A stretch of DNA of 34,347 nt, from the NCBI GenBank assembly GCA_003135855.1, contig PNBD01000137.1:14764-49110 (forward strand), given 5' to 3'. The notes under the pieces are model-generated. The model was given only the letters and a program-made list of their open reading frames with translations. It had not been told where the DNA came from and made no database searches. A program made the translations under genes and the position numbers. The DNA is from Deltaproteobacteria bacterium (GTDB lineage: Bacteria > Desulfobacterota > Binatia > Binatales > Binataceae). Every line of letters begins with the position of its first letter. Position 1 is the first letter of the stretch. Shown piece after piece: positions 15,995-24,144 of this stretch.

Positions 15995-17236
15995 ATGAAG
16001 CGATCACGCACCGAATCGCTGATTGGACGACGCGAGTTCCTCAAGCGCGGGATGCTCGCGGGCGTCGGCGTGTCGTTGCTGCCAATCGCGGGAGCGGCCG
16101 AAGCGGCAATCGAGCCGGCTCCGCACGTCCAGCGCTATGCCACCCTCGGACGCACCGGTCTCAAGATTTCAGACATCTCATTTGGCGCCAGCCGGCTGAC
16201 CTCGGGACAGGAGGATCTGGTTCGTCACGCCTTCGATTCGGGAATTAATTACTTCGATTCCGCCGAGAGCTACACCGGCGGCGAATCGGAAACCGTGATC
16301 GGCAACGCGCTGCGTGGCAAGCGCGACAAGATTCATCTGACTTCCAAGATCATCGCGGGCGCCGACGACAAGCGCGATGCGATGATGACGACGCTCGAAG
16401 GAAGCCTTCGCCGGCTACAAACCGATCATGTCGACGTTTACTTCAATCACGCGGTGAACAACGTCGCGCGCTTCAAGAATCCTGAATGGTACGAATTCAC
16501 CGAAAGCGCGCGTAAGCAGGGAAAAATTCGCTTCACCGGGATGTCGGGGCACGCGGGCAATCTCATCGAATGCCTCGACTACGCGATCGACAGCGGGCAT
16601 TTCGACGTGATCCTCTGCGCCTACAACTTCGGCCAGGACCCGCGCTTCTATCAACATTTGTTTCACAATTTCGACTTCGTGGCGCTGCAGCCTGACCTTC
16701 CGCGCGTCCTCACCAAAGCCAGGGCCAAGGGCGTCGGCGTCGTTACGATGAAGACGCTGATGGGTGCGCGCCTCAACGATATGCGCAAATACGAGTCGGG
16801 TGGCGCGACCTTTTCGCAGGCGGCGTTTCGCTGGGTGCTCGGCAATCCCAATGTCGATGCGCTGATCGTCTCGATGACCAGCGACCAGATGATCGACGAG
16901 TACCTCGGCGCCTCGGGATGGCGCGCGACGGCCGCGTCAGATCTGCCCCTGCTGAACCGCTACGCGAGCCTCAACAGCAGTTCCTATTGCCGCCACGGGT
17001 GCAAGGAATGCGAGTCGTCGTGCCCCTATGGGGTTGAGATTTCCGAAGTTCTTCGGACGCGAATGTACGCGCACGACTATCGCGACATGCGCCTCGCGCG
17101 CACTGAGTACGCAATGTTGGCAACGAATGCCGCGGCCTGCCTCTCCTGCGATGCAAAGCCATGCGCGGGAGCATGCCCACATGGAATCGCGACTGACGCG
17201 CTCCTTGCTCCGACGCATCGGCTGCTGACCGCCTGA
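15995..17236 (+). CDS. Tat-exported aldo/keto reductase with ferredoxin-like domain
   Basis: A 413-residue NAD(P)-dependent aldo/keto reductase with an iron-sulfur C-terminus. The Tat signal is GRREFLKRGMLAGVGVSLLPIAGAAEA (RRxFLK at 12-17). The AKR barrel has the catalytic set D88 and Y93 (YFDSAESYTGGESE), K118 (LTSKI) and H152 (YFNHAVN). The C-terminus carries C332-x3-C336-x2-C339-x3-C343 and C382-x2-C385-x4-C390-x3-C394, which fit two 4Fe-4S clusters. ATG 15995 is chosen over GTG 15986 because GGAGG sits at 15982-15986. It is probably folded in the cytosol and exported, so it may exchange electrons with envelope carriers. Substrate unknown. Confidence 0.9.
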   Translation: MKRSRTESLIGRREFLKRGMLAGVGVSLLPIAGAAEAAIEPAPHVQRYATLGRTGLKISDISFGASRLTSGQEDLVRHAFDSGINYFDSAESYTGGESETVIGNALRGKRDKIHLTSKIIAGADDKRDAMMTTLEGSLRRLQTDHVDVYFNHAVNNVARFKNPEWYEFTESARKQGKIRFTGMSGHAGNLIECLDYAIDSGHFDVILCAYNFGQDPRFYQHLFHNFDFVALQPDLPRVLTKARAKGVGVVTMKTLMGARLNDMRKYESGGATFSQAAFRWVLGNPNVDALIVSMTSDQMIDEYLGASGWRATAASDLPLLNRYASLNSSSYCRHGCKECESSCPYGVEISEVLRTRMYAHDYRDMRLARTEYAMLATNAAACLSCDAKPCAGACPHGIATDALLAPTHRLLTA

Positions 17237-17310
17237 TCGATCGCGCCTCGTATCCCGGAATCTATCCCAGCAAGCTTGAAGAGAATCGCCGCGAGTGCGA
17301 TGAAACGGCA

Positions 17311-18411
17311 ATGAAAATCAATCCTCCGTTTCGCGCCGAGCATATCGGCAGTCTGCTTCGTCCGCGCGAGCTCAAAGACGCATTCGGCGCACGCAGCCGC
17401 GGTGAGATCGACGAACCCAGGTTCCACGAAATCCTCGAGCGTTCGATCGTCGATGCGATCCGCATGCAGGAGGAGGTCGGCCTGCAGACGATCACCGACG
17501 GCGAGTTTCGCCGCGTCGCGTGGTCAACCGGATTCATCAGCGCACTCGAAGGTCTTGGCAACGCGCAATCGATCTTCGAATTTCGCGACAGCGCAGGCAA
17601 TCTGCAGCGTTGGGATACCTGCCGCGCAACCAGCCGCCTGAAGAGGCCGCGTGGCATCACGCTCGACGAATTCGAGTTTGTCCGGCGGAGTACCAGCGGC
17701 ACGCCCAAGGTCACGATGCCATCGCCGAGCTTTTTGCATTTTTTCCGGCTGGGCGAATGCGCTGACCCAAAGGTTTATCCAAAGCTCGATGAGTTCTGGT
17801 CGGACTTGATTCGAATCTACCAGGAAGAGCTGGCGGAGCTGGGACGCGTCGGCGCGACCTACGTGCAATTCGATGAAGTTCCGCAAGCGATGCTCTGCGA
17901 CGAGAACGTGCGGGCCAAAGTTCGCGAGCATGGCGAGGATCCCGAACGGCTGCTCACGCTGTACATCGATGCGGTGAACCGGATTCTCGAGCAGCGCCCG
18001 CCCGGCATGACCATCGGGATGCATCTTTGCCGCGGCAATCTGCGCGGTCGATGGATGGCATCGGGCGGCTACGAAGCGGTTGCGGACCGGCTATTCAATG
18101 ACCTCAAGGTCGATGGATTTTTCCTGGAATACGATTCGCCGCGCGCCGGCGATTTCTCGCCGCTCCGCCTGATACCGAGAGAAAAATTCGTTCGTCTCGG
18201 TCTGATCAGTTCGAAAACCGCGGCTCTCGAAAACAAGGATGATCTGAAGCGGCGGATCGATGAGGCGGCGAAGTTCGTGCCGCTCGACAGCCTGGGCATT
18301 TCGCCGCAATGCGGGTTTGCGAGCACCGCGGGGGGCAATCCACTCACCGCCGAAGATCAAAAAGCCAAGTTGCGGCTGGTTGTTCAAGTGGCCAGCGAAG
18401 TCTGGCGCTAG
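17311..18411 (+). CDS. MetE-like (cobalamin-independent) methyltransferase family protein
   Basis: A 366-residue single-barrel protein homologous to the C-terminal catalytic domain of MetE and to epoxyalkane:CoM transferase-type enzymes. Zinc ligands fit H238 and C240 (MHLCRGN), E273 (FFLEYDSPRAGDF) and C334 (ISPQCGFAS). The N-terminal AEHIGSLLRP matches the family start. It lacks the MetE N-terminal half, so it is not a full methionine synthase. Related short proteins use various methyl or alkyl donors and thiol acceptors, so the substrate is open. It starts 74 bp after the aldo/keto reductase on the same strand and may be co-transcribed. A hairpin shared with the convergent GlsB-like gene follows. 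Confidence 0.88.
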   Translation: MKINPPFRAEHIGSLLRPRELKDAFGARSRGEIDEPRFHEILERSIVDAIRMQEEVGLQTITDGEFRRVAWSTGFISALEGLGNAQSIFEFRDSAGNLQRWDTCRATSRLKRPRGITLDEFEFVRRSTSGTPKVTMPSPSFLHFFRLGECADPKVYPKLDEFWSDLIRIYQEELAELGRVGATYVQFDEVPQAMLCDENVRAKVREHGEDPERLLTLYIDAVNRILEQRPPGMTIGMHLCRGNLRGRWMASGGYEAVADRLFNDLKVDGFFLEYDSPRAGDFSPLRLIPREKFVRLGLISSKTAALENKDDLKRRIDEAAKFVPLDSLGISPQCGFASTAGGNPLTAEDQKAKLRLVVQVASEVWR

Positions 18412-18438
18412 AAAAGGTCGAATCGAGCGAAATGATCA

Positions 18439-18474
18439 CGCGGCAGCATGAACGCTTACGTCCATGCCGCCGCG
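18439..18474 (-). terminator. 16-bp stem hairpin between convergent genes
   Basis: CGCGGCAGCATGAACG (18439-18454) faces CGTCCATGCCGCCGCG (18459-18474) around a 4-base loop. On plus-strand RNA two pairs are A-C mismatches, but on minus-strand RNA both become G-U pairs, giving an unbroken 16-bp stem. It therefore fits best as the 3' end of the GlsB-like transcript, 20 bp after its stop. The U-tract is weak (TGATCATTTCG). Confidence 0.65.
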
Positions 18475-18493
18475 ATTCAGTAGGTTGTCCGCG

Positions 18494-18859
18494 TCAGACG
18501 GTGCGCGCGCGCGATCCGCCGAACATCGCGTGATACAGGATCAGAAAAACCACGGCACCGACGAACGCGACCAGGATGCTCCACAGGTTGAAGCCGGTTA
18601 CGCCCGCCGAACCGATCGCGCGGAAGATAAACCCTCCGACAAAGGCGCCAACAATTCCTAGCAGGACGTCGCGCAGGAGGCCTTCGCCCGTATGGTTCAC
18701 AACTTTGCTGGCTAGAAAGCCGCCGATCAGACCCACCAGTATCCAGGCAATAATCCCGATGCTGGGTGGCACGTCGGGAGTGGCCGCATCCTGCGCAAAC
18801 GCCGGGATTGCGCTCGCGATTAAGCATGTCGCATAGAAAATACTAGTTCTGAGTCTCAT
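18494..18859 (-). CDS. GlsB/YeaQ/YmgE family membrane protein
   Basis: A 121-residue member of the transglycosylase-associated (GlsB/YeaQ/YmgE) family, small inner-membrane proteins often linked to stress. It starts at ATG 18859 after GGAGAAGGG. Unlike most members it has an N-terminal signal-like segment (SIFYATCLIASAIPAFAQDAA, possible cleavage after AFA). The family core follows with three helices: IIAWILVGLIGGFLASKVV, DVLLGIVGAFVGGFIFRAIG and LWSILVAFVGAVVFLILYH. The conserved glycine pattern GLLRDVLLGIVGAFVGG is clear. A 465-bp leader and intergenic region lies upstream. Molecular role is not established for the family. Confidence 0.92.
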   Translation of the reverse strand: MRLRTSIFYATCLIASAIPAFAQDAATPDVPPSIGIIAWILVGLIGGFLASKVVNHTGEGLLRDVLLGIVGAFVGGFIFRAIGSAGVTGFNLWSILVAFVGAVVFLILYHAMFGGSRARTV

Positions 18860-19324
18860 AGTCCCTTCTCCGAAGAGTTTCTCCATTTTTGAAATGCAAT
18901 GTGCGCGCCATCGGCGACCGCGCACGAGTCTTGAGCTCGAGGCTCGTTAGCAGCTGAAACTATGGGTTGGGAGCGGCGCAGCGATCTCTGCGCACGGTGC
19001 AGCTCCTTAAGTTTCTGACGTAGAGGATATAAGTAGGGTTAAGAACGCATCACCTTTAATCGTCTATGCCGCTCACAAGTGTGTGTGTCGAATTTACCGA
19101 GCAGAAGAAGTTACAAGGTTCCTCTAAAAATCTACAAAAGCCTTCTGCCGCAAGGGTTTTCGATGGCATACCGATTGCTGTGCAAACGTAGGTGCTTCCA
19201 TTCGCTACATCCGCAATCGGGCAATTTTACTCCCGACTAACAGGCACCTTCTTGAACTGCATCTTGCACTGTACACCAACCGCAATCCCGACCTCCAAAG
19301 ATCTGATGGGTCACGTATCGCGTA
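18860..19324. other. 465-bp divergent regulatory region
   Basis: No supported gene. It lies between divergent starts of the GlsB-like gene and the sigma-54 response regulator. Seen here are an inverted repeat GTGCGCG (18901-18907)/CGCGCAC (18919-18925), which would sit in the GlsB leader, a strong sigma-54 promoter (annotated separately), and about 135 bp of untranslated leader before the regulator ATG. Activator-binding sites for the sigma-54 promoter would be expected at about 18990-19110, but I could not define one. Confidence 0.5.
19164..19179 (+). promoter_or_regulatory. Putative sigma-54 (-24/-12) promoter
   Basis: TGGCAT (19164-19169), five bases, then TTGCT (19175-19179) matches the RpoN consensus TGGCAC-N5-TTGCW at all but one position, with the required GG-to-GC spacing. 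Transcription would start near 19190 and run into the response regulator at 19325. The gene it serves is itself a sigma-54 activator, so autoregulation is likely. Confidence 0.75.
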
Positions 19325-20698
19325 ATGACGAATGAACTAAGGATACTCGTCGCCGAGGACGATAAGACTTCTCGGGAAGCCTGGCGCGAACTGATCGGGA
19401 CTTGGGGTTTCAAAGTCCAGACCGTCGATAACGGAAACAAAGTGGTCGAGGCGGTTCAAACCTTCGACCCTCATATCCTGCTCCTCGATCTTAAGCTGCC
19501 GGGCAAGGACGGGATCACTGTCCTGCGCGAACTCCACGAGGTCGCGCGCAACCTCGCGACCATCGTTATTTCCGAAGAAGGGGATATTACCGACGCGGTT
19601 CAGACCATCAAGCTCGGCGCCTACGATTACCTGCGCAAGCCGATCGATCCCGCTCATCTGTGCGTCCTGCTGAATCATCTCGCGACTAGTTTGAACATCG
19701 CCGAAGAAAATCAGCGGCTCCGCCGGCAACTCATCGAGCGGGGCGAGCTTGGCCCGATCGTGGGTCACTCGCTGGCGATCCGCCGCGTAATGCGCACGAT
19801 CGAGGAGGTCGCGCCCAGCTCGGCGTCGGTGCTGATCGTCGGCGAAAGCGGTACCGGCAAGGAATTGGTCGCCCGCACTATCCACGAACTCTCCGCCCGT
19901 CGCGACGGTCCCTACGTCGCAGTCAACTGCGCGGCGTTGCCCGAGACGTTGATGGAGAGCGAGCTGCTCGGACATGAGCGCGGTAGTTTCACCGGCGCCG
20001 ACCGGCGACGCGAGGGCTGCTTCGAGATGGCGAACGGCGGCACCCTATTGCTCGACGAGATCACCGAGATGAAAGTCGAGCTGCAGGCGAAGCTGCTCCG
20101 AGTAATCGAGGATCAGAAGCTCCGGCGGATTGGCGGGACGGTGGAAATTCCGCTTGACGTTCGACTCCTGGCGGCTTCAAATCGCAACCTCGCGGAAGCG
20201 ACCCGGCTCGGACGGCTGCGCGAGGATCTCTATTATCGCCTCAACGTATTCACCATCGAGTTGCCGCCGTTGCGCGAGCGGCTCGAGGACATTTCGGCGT
20301 TGGTCGAAATCTTTGTCGGCCAGTTCGCCGCTGCCAACGGTAAGAAAGTCACCGGCGTCGACAACGAATGCCTCGAGATTCTCCGCGGGCATCGATGGCC
20401 CGGTAATGTCCGGCAACTTCGCAACGTCATCGAGCGCGCGACCATCGTAGCGCGCGGTCCGTTGATCACGGCCGCCGACCTTCCCGCCGACGTGCGGCGA
20501 GTAAATCGCAAGGGTCCGCACTTCGAGTTGCGAATTGGCGATTCACTCGACGATCTCGAACGCGAATTCATCTTCCGAACGCTTGAGTTCACCAACGGCA
20601 ACAAGGTGAGGGCCGCCGAAATTCTCGGCATCAGTCTGAAGACGCTCTACAATCGATTGGGAAGATATCTCGGCAAAGAACGCGCCGAATCCGCTTGA
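19325..20698 (+). CDS. NtrC-type sigma-54-dependent response regulator
   Basis: A 457-residue regulator that, when phosphorylated, opens sigma-54 promoters by ATP hydrolysis. Receiver domain: E11-D12-D13 (VAEDDKTS), phosphoacceptor D55 (LLLDLKLPG), S83 at the Thr/Ser switch, K105. AAA+ domain: Walker A GESGTGKE (173-180), sigma-54 contact loop GSFTGA (220-225, usual GAFTGA), Walker B LLLDE (242-245), and the arginine region LREDLYYRLNVF. C-terminal Fis-type HTH: VRAAEILGISLKTLYNRLGRY. No histidine kinase is in the window. It is convergent with the exopolysaccharide operon, and its family (such as PrsR beside XrtA loci) often regulates polysaccharide genes, so control of that operon is a fair inference. 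Confidence 0.95.
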   Translation: MTNELRILVAEDDKTSREAWRELIGTWGFKVQTVDNGNKVVEAVQTFDPHILLLDLKLPGKDGITVLRELHEVARNLATIVISEEGDITDAVQTIKLGAYDYLRKPIDPAHLCVLLNHLATSLNIAEENQRLRRQLIERGELGPIVGHSLAIRRVMRTIEEVAPSSASVLIVGESGTGKELVARTIHELSARRDGPYVAVNCAALPETLMESELLGHERGSFTGADRRREGCFEMANGGTLLLDEITEMKVELQAKLLRVIEDQKLRRIGGTVEIPLDVRLLAASNRNLAEATRLGRLREDLYYRLNVFTIELPPLRERLEDISALVEIFVGQFAAANGKKVTGVDNECLEILRGHRWPGNVRQLRNVIERATIVARGPLITAADLPADVRRVNRKGPHFELRIGDSLDDLEREFIFRTLEFTNGNKVRAAEILGISLKTLYNRLGRYLGKERAESA

Positions 20699-20761
20699 GC
20701 TGTACGGCTCGCGATTTCGCTCGCTTCGAGCGCTGCGCGTTCCGTCGTTTACGCTGCTTCG

Positions 20762-22210
20762 CTAATCCACCGGCATTTCACGCGCGATGTTCTCGAGCGA
20801 CATCGGGCGGAGTGATTTTTCGGCTGCGAATCTCGCAATTCGGTCGAAGTACGATGGCCCCATCTGATCGCGCGTCGGACGAAAGCGCTGAACGCCCAGG
20901 TTGTTTGGATGCGCCAGCGCGATGATCGGCATTCCGAGCGTCGCCAGTGCGAGCATGCGATTGCGATCCAGCATCGCTTCTGACTCTCTAAAAAGTGTCG
21001 CGAATGTCGCGCCCGCCGAAGTATCCGTTTGGGCCGACCGCAGCCGGAAATAAGAACGAGGCGCCGCTCTAGGATCAGGATCGAAAGATTGCACCTTCGC
21101 GACAAAGTCCGCTCGTCGCAATAGTTCGACGCAAGTCGGGGTGTCTTTCTCGTACGGAAAGATCATCACCGGTTGAATTTCCACGTCGTACTTTTTTGCG
21201 ATCTCGCGAATCAGCGACCTGCCAATCGACAAATCGGTTTCAAGATCCATGATCGTCCGATGGTCCATGTGGCGCATGAAACCATGCCAGACGTAGCCGG
21301 TGTTGTAGCGGCGGAGCGTTTCGATATAGGCGCGATTGACCCGGGTTTGATTGGGCGTCCAAGCGAAGTCGACACGGATGCCCGCGCACTGTGCATCGAT
21401 ATGCTTCAGGAACTTTTCGGTTCTTCCGCCGTTGAAGAAATCATGATTGATCGGCCGATCATCGATTACCAGGTTGATCGGCGCGCTCAGACTCGCGTCA
21501 CGACCAGCGGCGTAATCAACCGCGGCCAACGTGCCGGCGATCGCTGCCCGCGCCGCCGGATCCGATAGCCGGGAAATCAGTGGAACGCTCTCGTCATCAT
21601 TTTCTTCATTGAGATCGCACACGATGATGCCGGCGCCAATTTCGACCGCGAAGATTATCGGTGATTGCTCGCCGCTCGAATGAGTGCTCGTCAACAACGG
21701 GTGTGCGGAGTTCGAGAGACCAAGCGCGACCGGACGATCGCGCGCGATCTCAGCGGTCTCGCCGGCGATTGCGCTCGGCAAAATCCAATGAGTCGTGAAT
21801 CGATAGCCGAGCGACGGTTGCATCGCCGATTCGAATTCAAATTCCGCCAACGGCCTCAGCGAATATCTGCGTGCGGGCTCGATCGAGCCGCGAATATAAA
21901 CGGTGGCGCCGCGCTCGACCCATCGCCGCATCCGATGCTTCTCTTCCGCCGAAAGTTGCGTCAGCAGCTCGAGACTCATCGCGATCAACTGACCGGGCGC
22001 GCCTAGCAGAGTCGGAAGATAGCCTCCGTCAATCGGGCAGGCCTCGACCTCGATCCCCCGCAGGCGCGCGATCTCGGCGGCGGCAATCGGGAAGTTTCCC
22101 GATCGATCACCGATCAGCCAGCATTTTGGCTTCAGCCGGCTGGCGTGATGCGGATGCGGCCTGATTGGTATGACCGTTTTCAGATTCGATTTCATTTGCA
22201 CGTCGCTCAT
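20762..22210 (-). CDS. Deacetylase-like protein of unrecognised family, last gene of the EPS operon
   Basis: A 482-residue protein that I cannot name. The N-terminal half (about 28-240) looks like a Rossmann or class-I-amidotransferase-like fold (PKCWLIGDRSGNFPI, QLIAMSLELL, GAGIIVCDLNEEN). The C-terminal half has a set resembling NodB polysaccharide deacetylase motifs: D250-D251 (LVIDDRPINHD), H309 with H314 or H317 (VWHGFMRHMDHR), FPYEKDT (350-356) and H433 (IALAHPNN). It may therefore deacetylate the polymer or be a noncatalytic relative. Its start overlaps the dehydrogenase gene by 104 bp, and the fold seems to begin inside the overlap. It ends the operon, convergent with the response regulator. 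Confidence 0.8.
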   Translation of the reverse strand: MSDVQMKSNLKTVIPIRPHPHHASRLKPKCWLIGDRSGNFPIAAAEIARLRGIEVEACPIDGGYLPTLLGAPGQLIAMSLELLTQLSAEEKHRMRRWVERGATVYIRGSIEPARRYSLRPLAEFEFESAMQPSLGYRFTTHWILPSAIAGETAEIARDRPVALGLSNSAHPLLTSTHSSGEQSPIIFAVEIGAGIIVCDLNEENDDESVPLISRLSDPAARAAIAGTLAAVDYAAGRDASLSAPINLVIDDRPINHDFFNGGRTEKFLKHIDAQCAGIRVDFAWTPNQTRVNRAYIETLRRYNTGYVWHGFMRHMDHRTIMDLETDLSIGRSLIREIAKKYDVEIQPVMIFPYEKDTPTCVELLRRADFVAKVQSFDPDPRAAPRSYFRLRSAQTDTSAGATFATLFRESEAMLDRNRMLALATLGMPIIALAHPNNLGVQRFRPTRDQMGPSYFDRIARFAAEKSLRPMSLENIAREMPVD

Positions 22211-22931
22211 TTGAATCCAGGATCGCTTCCAACATCGCAGACGGTGCGAGCTCGAGCAAAATTTTGATGTTCGGGATTACGCAGTGGCCGCCGATAAAGC
22301 CCGGGTAGTACGGTTGCCGAGGCAGGAAGCCGACCTCTTCAAAGAACATGATCGCTTGATCGAAGTCACCGCCGACGCGCTCGCAATATCTGTTCAGCTC
22401 CTGCGCATACGCGATGCAAACGCCAAAGTAAGTGGTCTCCGCCAGCTTGGCGATCTCGAGCGTCTCCACTTTGTCGATTACCCGAGTTTTCATCCCCGCG
22501 GATTGGAAATGCGCTTCGGCGTACGCGGCCGAGTCTTTGTCGAATGCGGCGACGAATTTGTTGTAGTACAACATATCGTTCTCCATCCGCACGTGTTTAC
22601 CGCGGACCGGGCTGTAGGCCACCGCACCGCCGCTTCTCTCCGCGATCGATCGTGTCGTACCTGGCAGCACCGTGCTGTTGATGATCGTGAGCGCCGGGGT
22701 GAAGCGCTTGATATATGCGATCGTCGCCGCTTCGAAATCGCCGCGCGCCTGGAATGGAATGCAGATGTGCATCATTCCGATCGGTTCCTTGATTTCGACC
22801 GGCTGAACATCGAGCCGCAGCACTGGCTCATTGCGATCGAGCACCGCGGCCAGTGCGCCGCCGACTTCGCCGAGACCGACCACCAGGGTCTTCCCCTGTT
22901 TCATGCGCCCGGTTCGTTCACTCGCGTCCAT
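22107..22931 (-). CDS. Short nucleotide-sugar 6-dehydrogenase-like protein
   Basis: A 274-residue relative of UDP-glucose/UDP-GlcNAc/GDP-mannose dehydrogenases, which oxidise the C6 of a nucleotide sugar to a uronic acid. It has the NAD site GLGEVG (19-24), INSTVLPGTT, SPVRGKH, the central lysine K162 (IAKLAET), N180 and the catalytic Cys motif GGHCVIPN (C217). The normal C-terminal sugar-binding domain (another 150 or so residues) is absent and the protein ends with a polar tail. ATG 22931 shares a base with the preceding stop (TGATG), so translation is coupled. Either a minimal enzyme or a regulatory relative; it could supply the uronate for the WbpB/E/D route. Confidence 0.85.
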   Translation of the reverse strand: MDASERTGRMKQGKTLVVGLGEVGGALAAVLDRNEPVLRLDVQPVEIKEPIGMMHICIPFQARGDFEAATIAYIKRFTPALTIINSTVLPGTTRSIAERSGGAVAYSPVRGKHVRMENDMLYYNKFVAAFDKDSAAYAEAHFQSAGMKTRVIDKVETLEIAKLAETTYFGVCIAYAQELNRYCERVGGDFDQAIMFFEEVGFLPRQPYYPGFIGGHCVIPNIKILLELAPSAMLEAILDSNERRANEIESENGHTNQAASASRQPAEAKMLADR

Positions 22932-24136
22932 CAGAGTCTCTCCTGTTTGAGGCGAAAGGTCCGCGATTGCGACGGATTCGGTAACAGCGAATCGATCACG
23001 TTGATGTACTGAGCTCGTTGCGTGTCCCAACTCAACCGCTCGATTGCGCTGCGGCCATTTGCGACCAGTGCGGCTCGCAGTGCGGGATCGAGATAGAGAC
23101 GCTCGATCGCTCGCGCCAGGTCCTCGGCATTGCCGGGTTCGAAAAATTCGACGGCGCGATCGCCAAAGTAATGTTCGACCGTGCGCAGCCGCGATGCGAT
23201 TACCGGAATCCCGAGCGTTGCATAGTCGAGCATCTTCACCGGCAGCATCAGATGAGTCGCGCTACTCGGCCGATTCGGCACCAGTCCAATCTCCGCCGCC
23301 GCCAGCATCTCGGGCAGCCGTTCCACCGGGACAGCGTCGTGGAAAGTGACATGGTCGGCGAGCCCGAGTTGCTCGACCAGCGCGCGCGCCGTGGCAGCGT
23401 AGTCGCCGTTGCCGATCACCGTGAGGCGCAGTGCCGGGTATCGATCGTGAAGCATCGCCACCGCTTGAATCGCGAGGTCGAGACCCATTCGATGCGTGAG
23501 CGTGCCATGACATGCGATCGTGAAACCGTCGCGCGGCGCGAGCCGGTTCTGATGCGGTACAAAAATTCGCGGGTCGGGAGTGTTGGTGACGACGCGAATC
23601 TTGGCCGCCGGAATCCCCGCTTGCTCCAGCCGTTCCTTATGCAGGTCGTGCACCGCAAGCACGCAATCGGCCCACCAGGCACTCAGTCGCTCTTCCCACA
23701 GTAGCAGCTTGCCGCCGACCGCACCGCGCGCGCCGCCGAACTTGTCGCGATACAGTTCGGGCATCGTGTCGTGAATGTCGAGCACGACTTTGCTGCCGAG
23801 TAACTTCGGCAGAATTGCCGTGACGACGACCGCGTCCGGCATCGTGCACACGATCACGACGTCGTAGCGTTCCTTCAGCGACAACAGGAGCGCCTTCTTT
23901 GCCGCCATCGCGAAGAATCTAAGATAGCTGCTGAGATACGCGGAACGACTCGCGCCGCGGTAGCGCGGCATCTCGAGGCCAATCAGGTTGACCCCGGCAA
24001 ACTCCGCGGGCTGCTGTTCGTCGGCCAGACAAATCACGTCCACGTGATCGCCACGCTCAGCCAGCGCCTCAGCGTGACGTTTCACCCGTCCATCATGGAT
24101 GTAGGTGGTGTAAGCAATCATCAGAAAACGGGACAC
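22931..24136 (-). CDS. Glycosyltransferase family 4
   Basis: A 401-residue retaining glycosyltransferase with the GT-B fold of the GT4 type, acting at the inner membrane to add a sugar to a lipid-linked glycan. Visible: N-terminal domain with FLMIAYTTYIHDGRVKRHAEALAERG and VVLDIHDTMPELYRDKF; C-terminal domain with FTIACHGTLTHRMGLDLAI, RLTVIGNGDY and LPVKMLDYATLGIPVIAS near the nucleotide-sugar site. GTG 24136 is chosen because GAGG (24143-24146) lies 6 bp before it; the frame is also open from TTG 24142. It follows the deacetylase gene by 8 bp and is fused by TGATG to the dehydrogenase-like gene. Donor and acceptor unknown. Confidence 0.92.
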   Translation of the reverse strand: MSRFLMIAYTTYIHDGRVKRHAEALAERGDHVDVICLADEQQPAEFAGVNLIGLEMPRYRGASRSAYLSSYLRFFAMAAKKALLLSLKERYDVVIVCTMPDAVVVTAILPKLLGSKVVLDIHDTMPELYRDKFGGARGAVGGKLLLWEERLSAWWADCVLAVHDLHKERLEQAGIPAAKIRVVTNTPDPRIFVPHQNRLAPRDGFTIACHGTLTHRMGLDLAIQAVAMLHDRYPALRLTVIGNGDYAATARALVEQLGLADHVTFHDAVPVERLPEMLAAAEIGLVPNRPSSATHLMLPVKMLDYATLGIPVIASRLRTVEHYFGDRAVEFFEPGNAEDLARAIERLYLDPALRAALVANGRSAIERLSWDTQRAQYINVIDSLLPNPSQSRTFRLKQERL

Positions 24137-24144
24137 GTTCAACC

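Noticed and set aside
18960-18995. Eleven-codon minus-strand leader peptide with AAGGAG in the GlsB leader
   Set aside because: Too short, with no attenuator-like codon run or alternative hairpins that would support a leader peptide.
20718-20732. CGCTCG-CTT-CGAGCG hairpin between the regulator and the last EPS gene
   Set aside because: Only six pairs, no U-tract on either strand; common by chance in GC-rich DNA, so not called a terminator.
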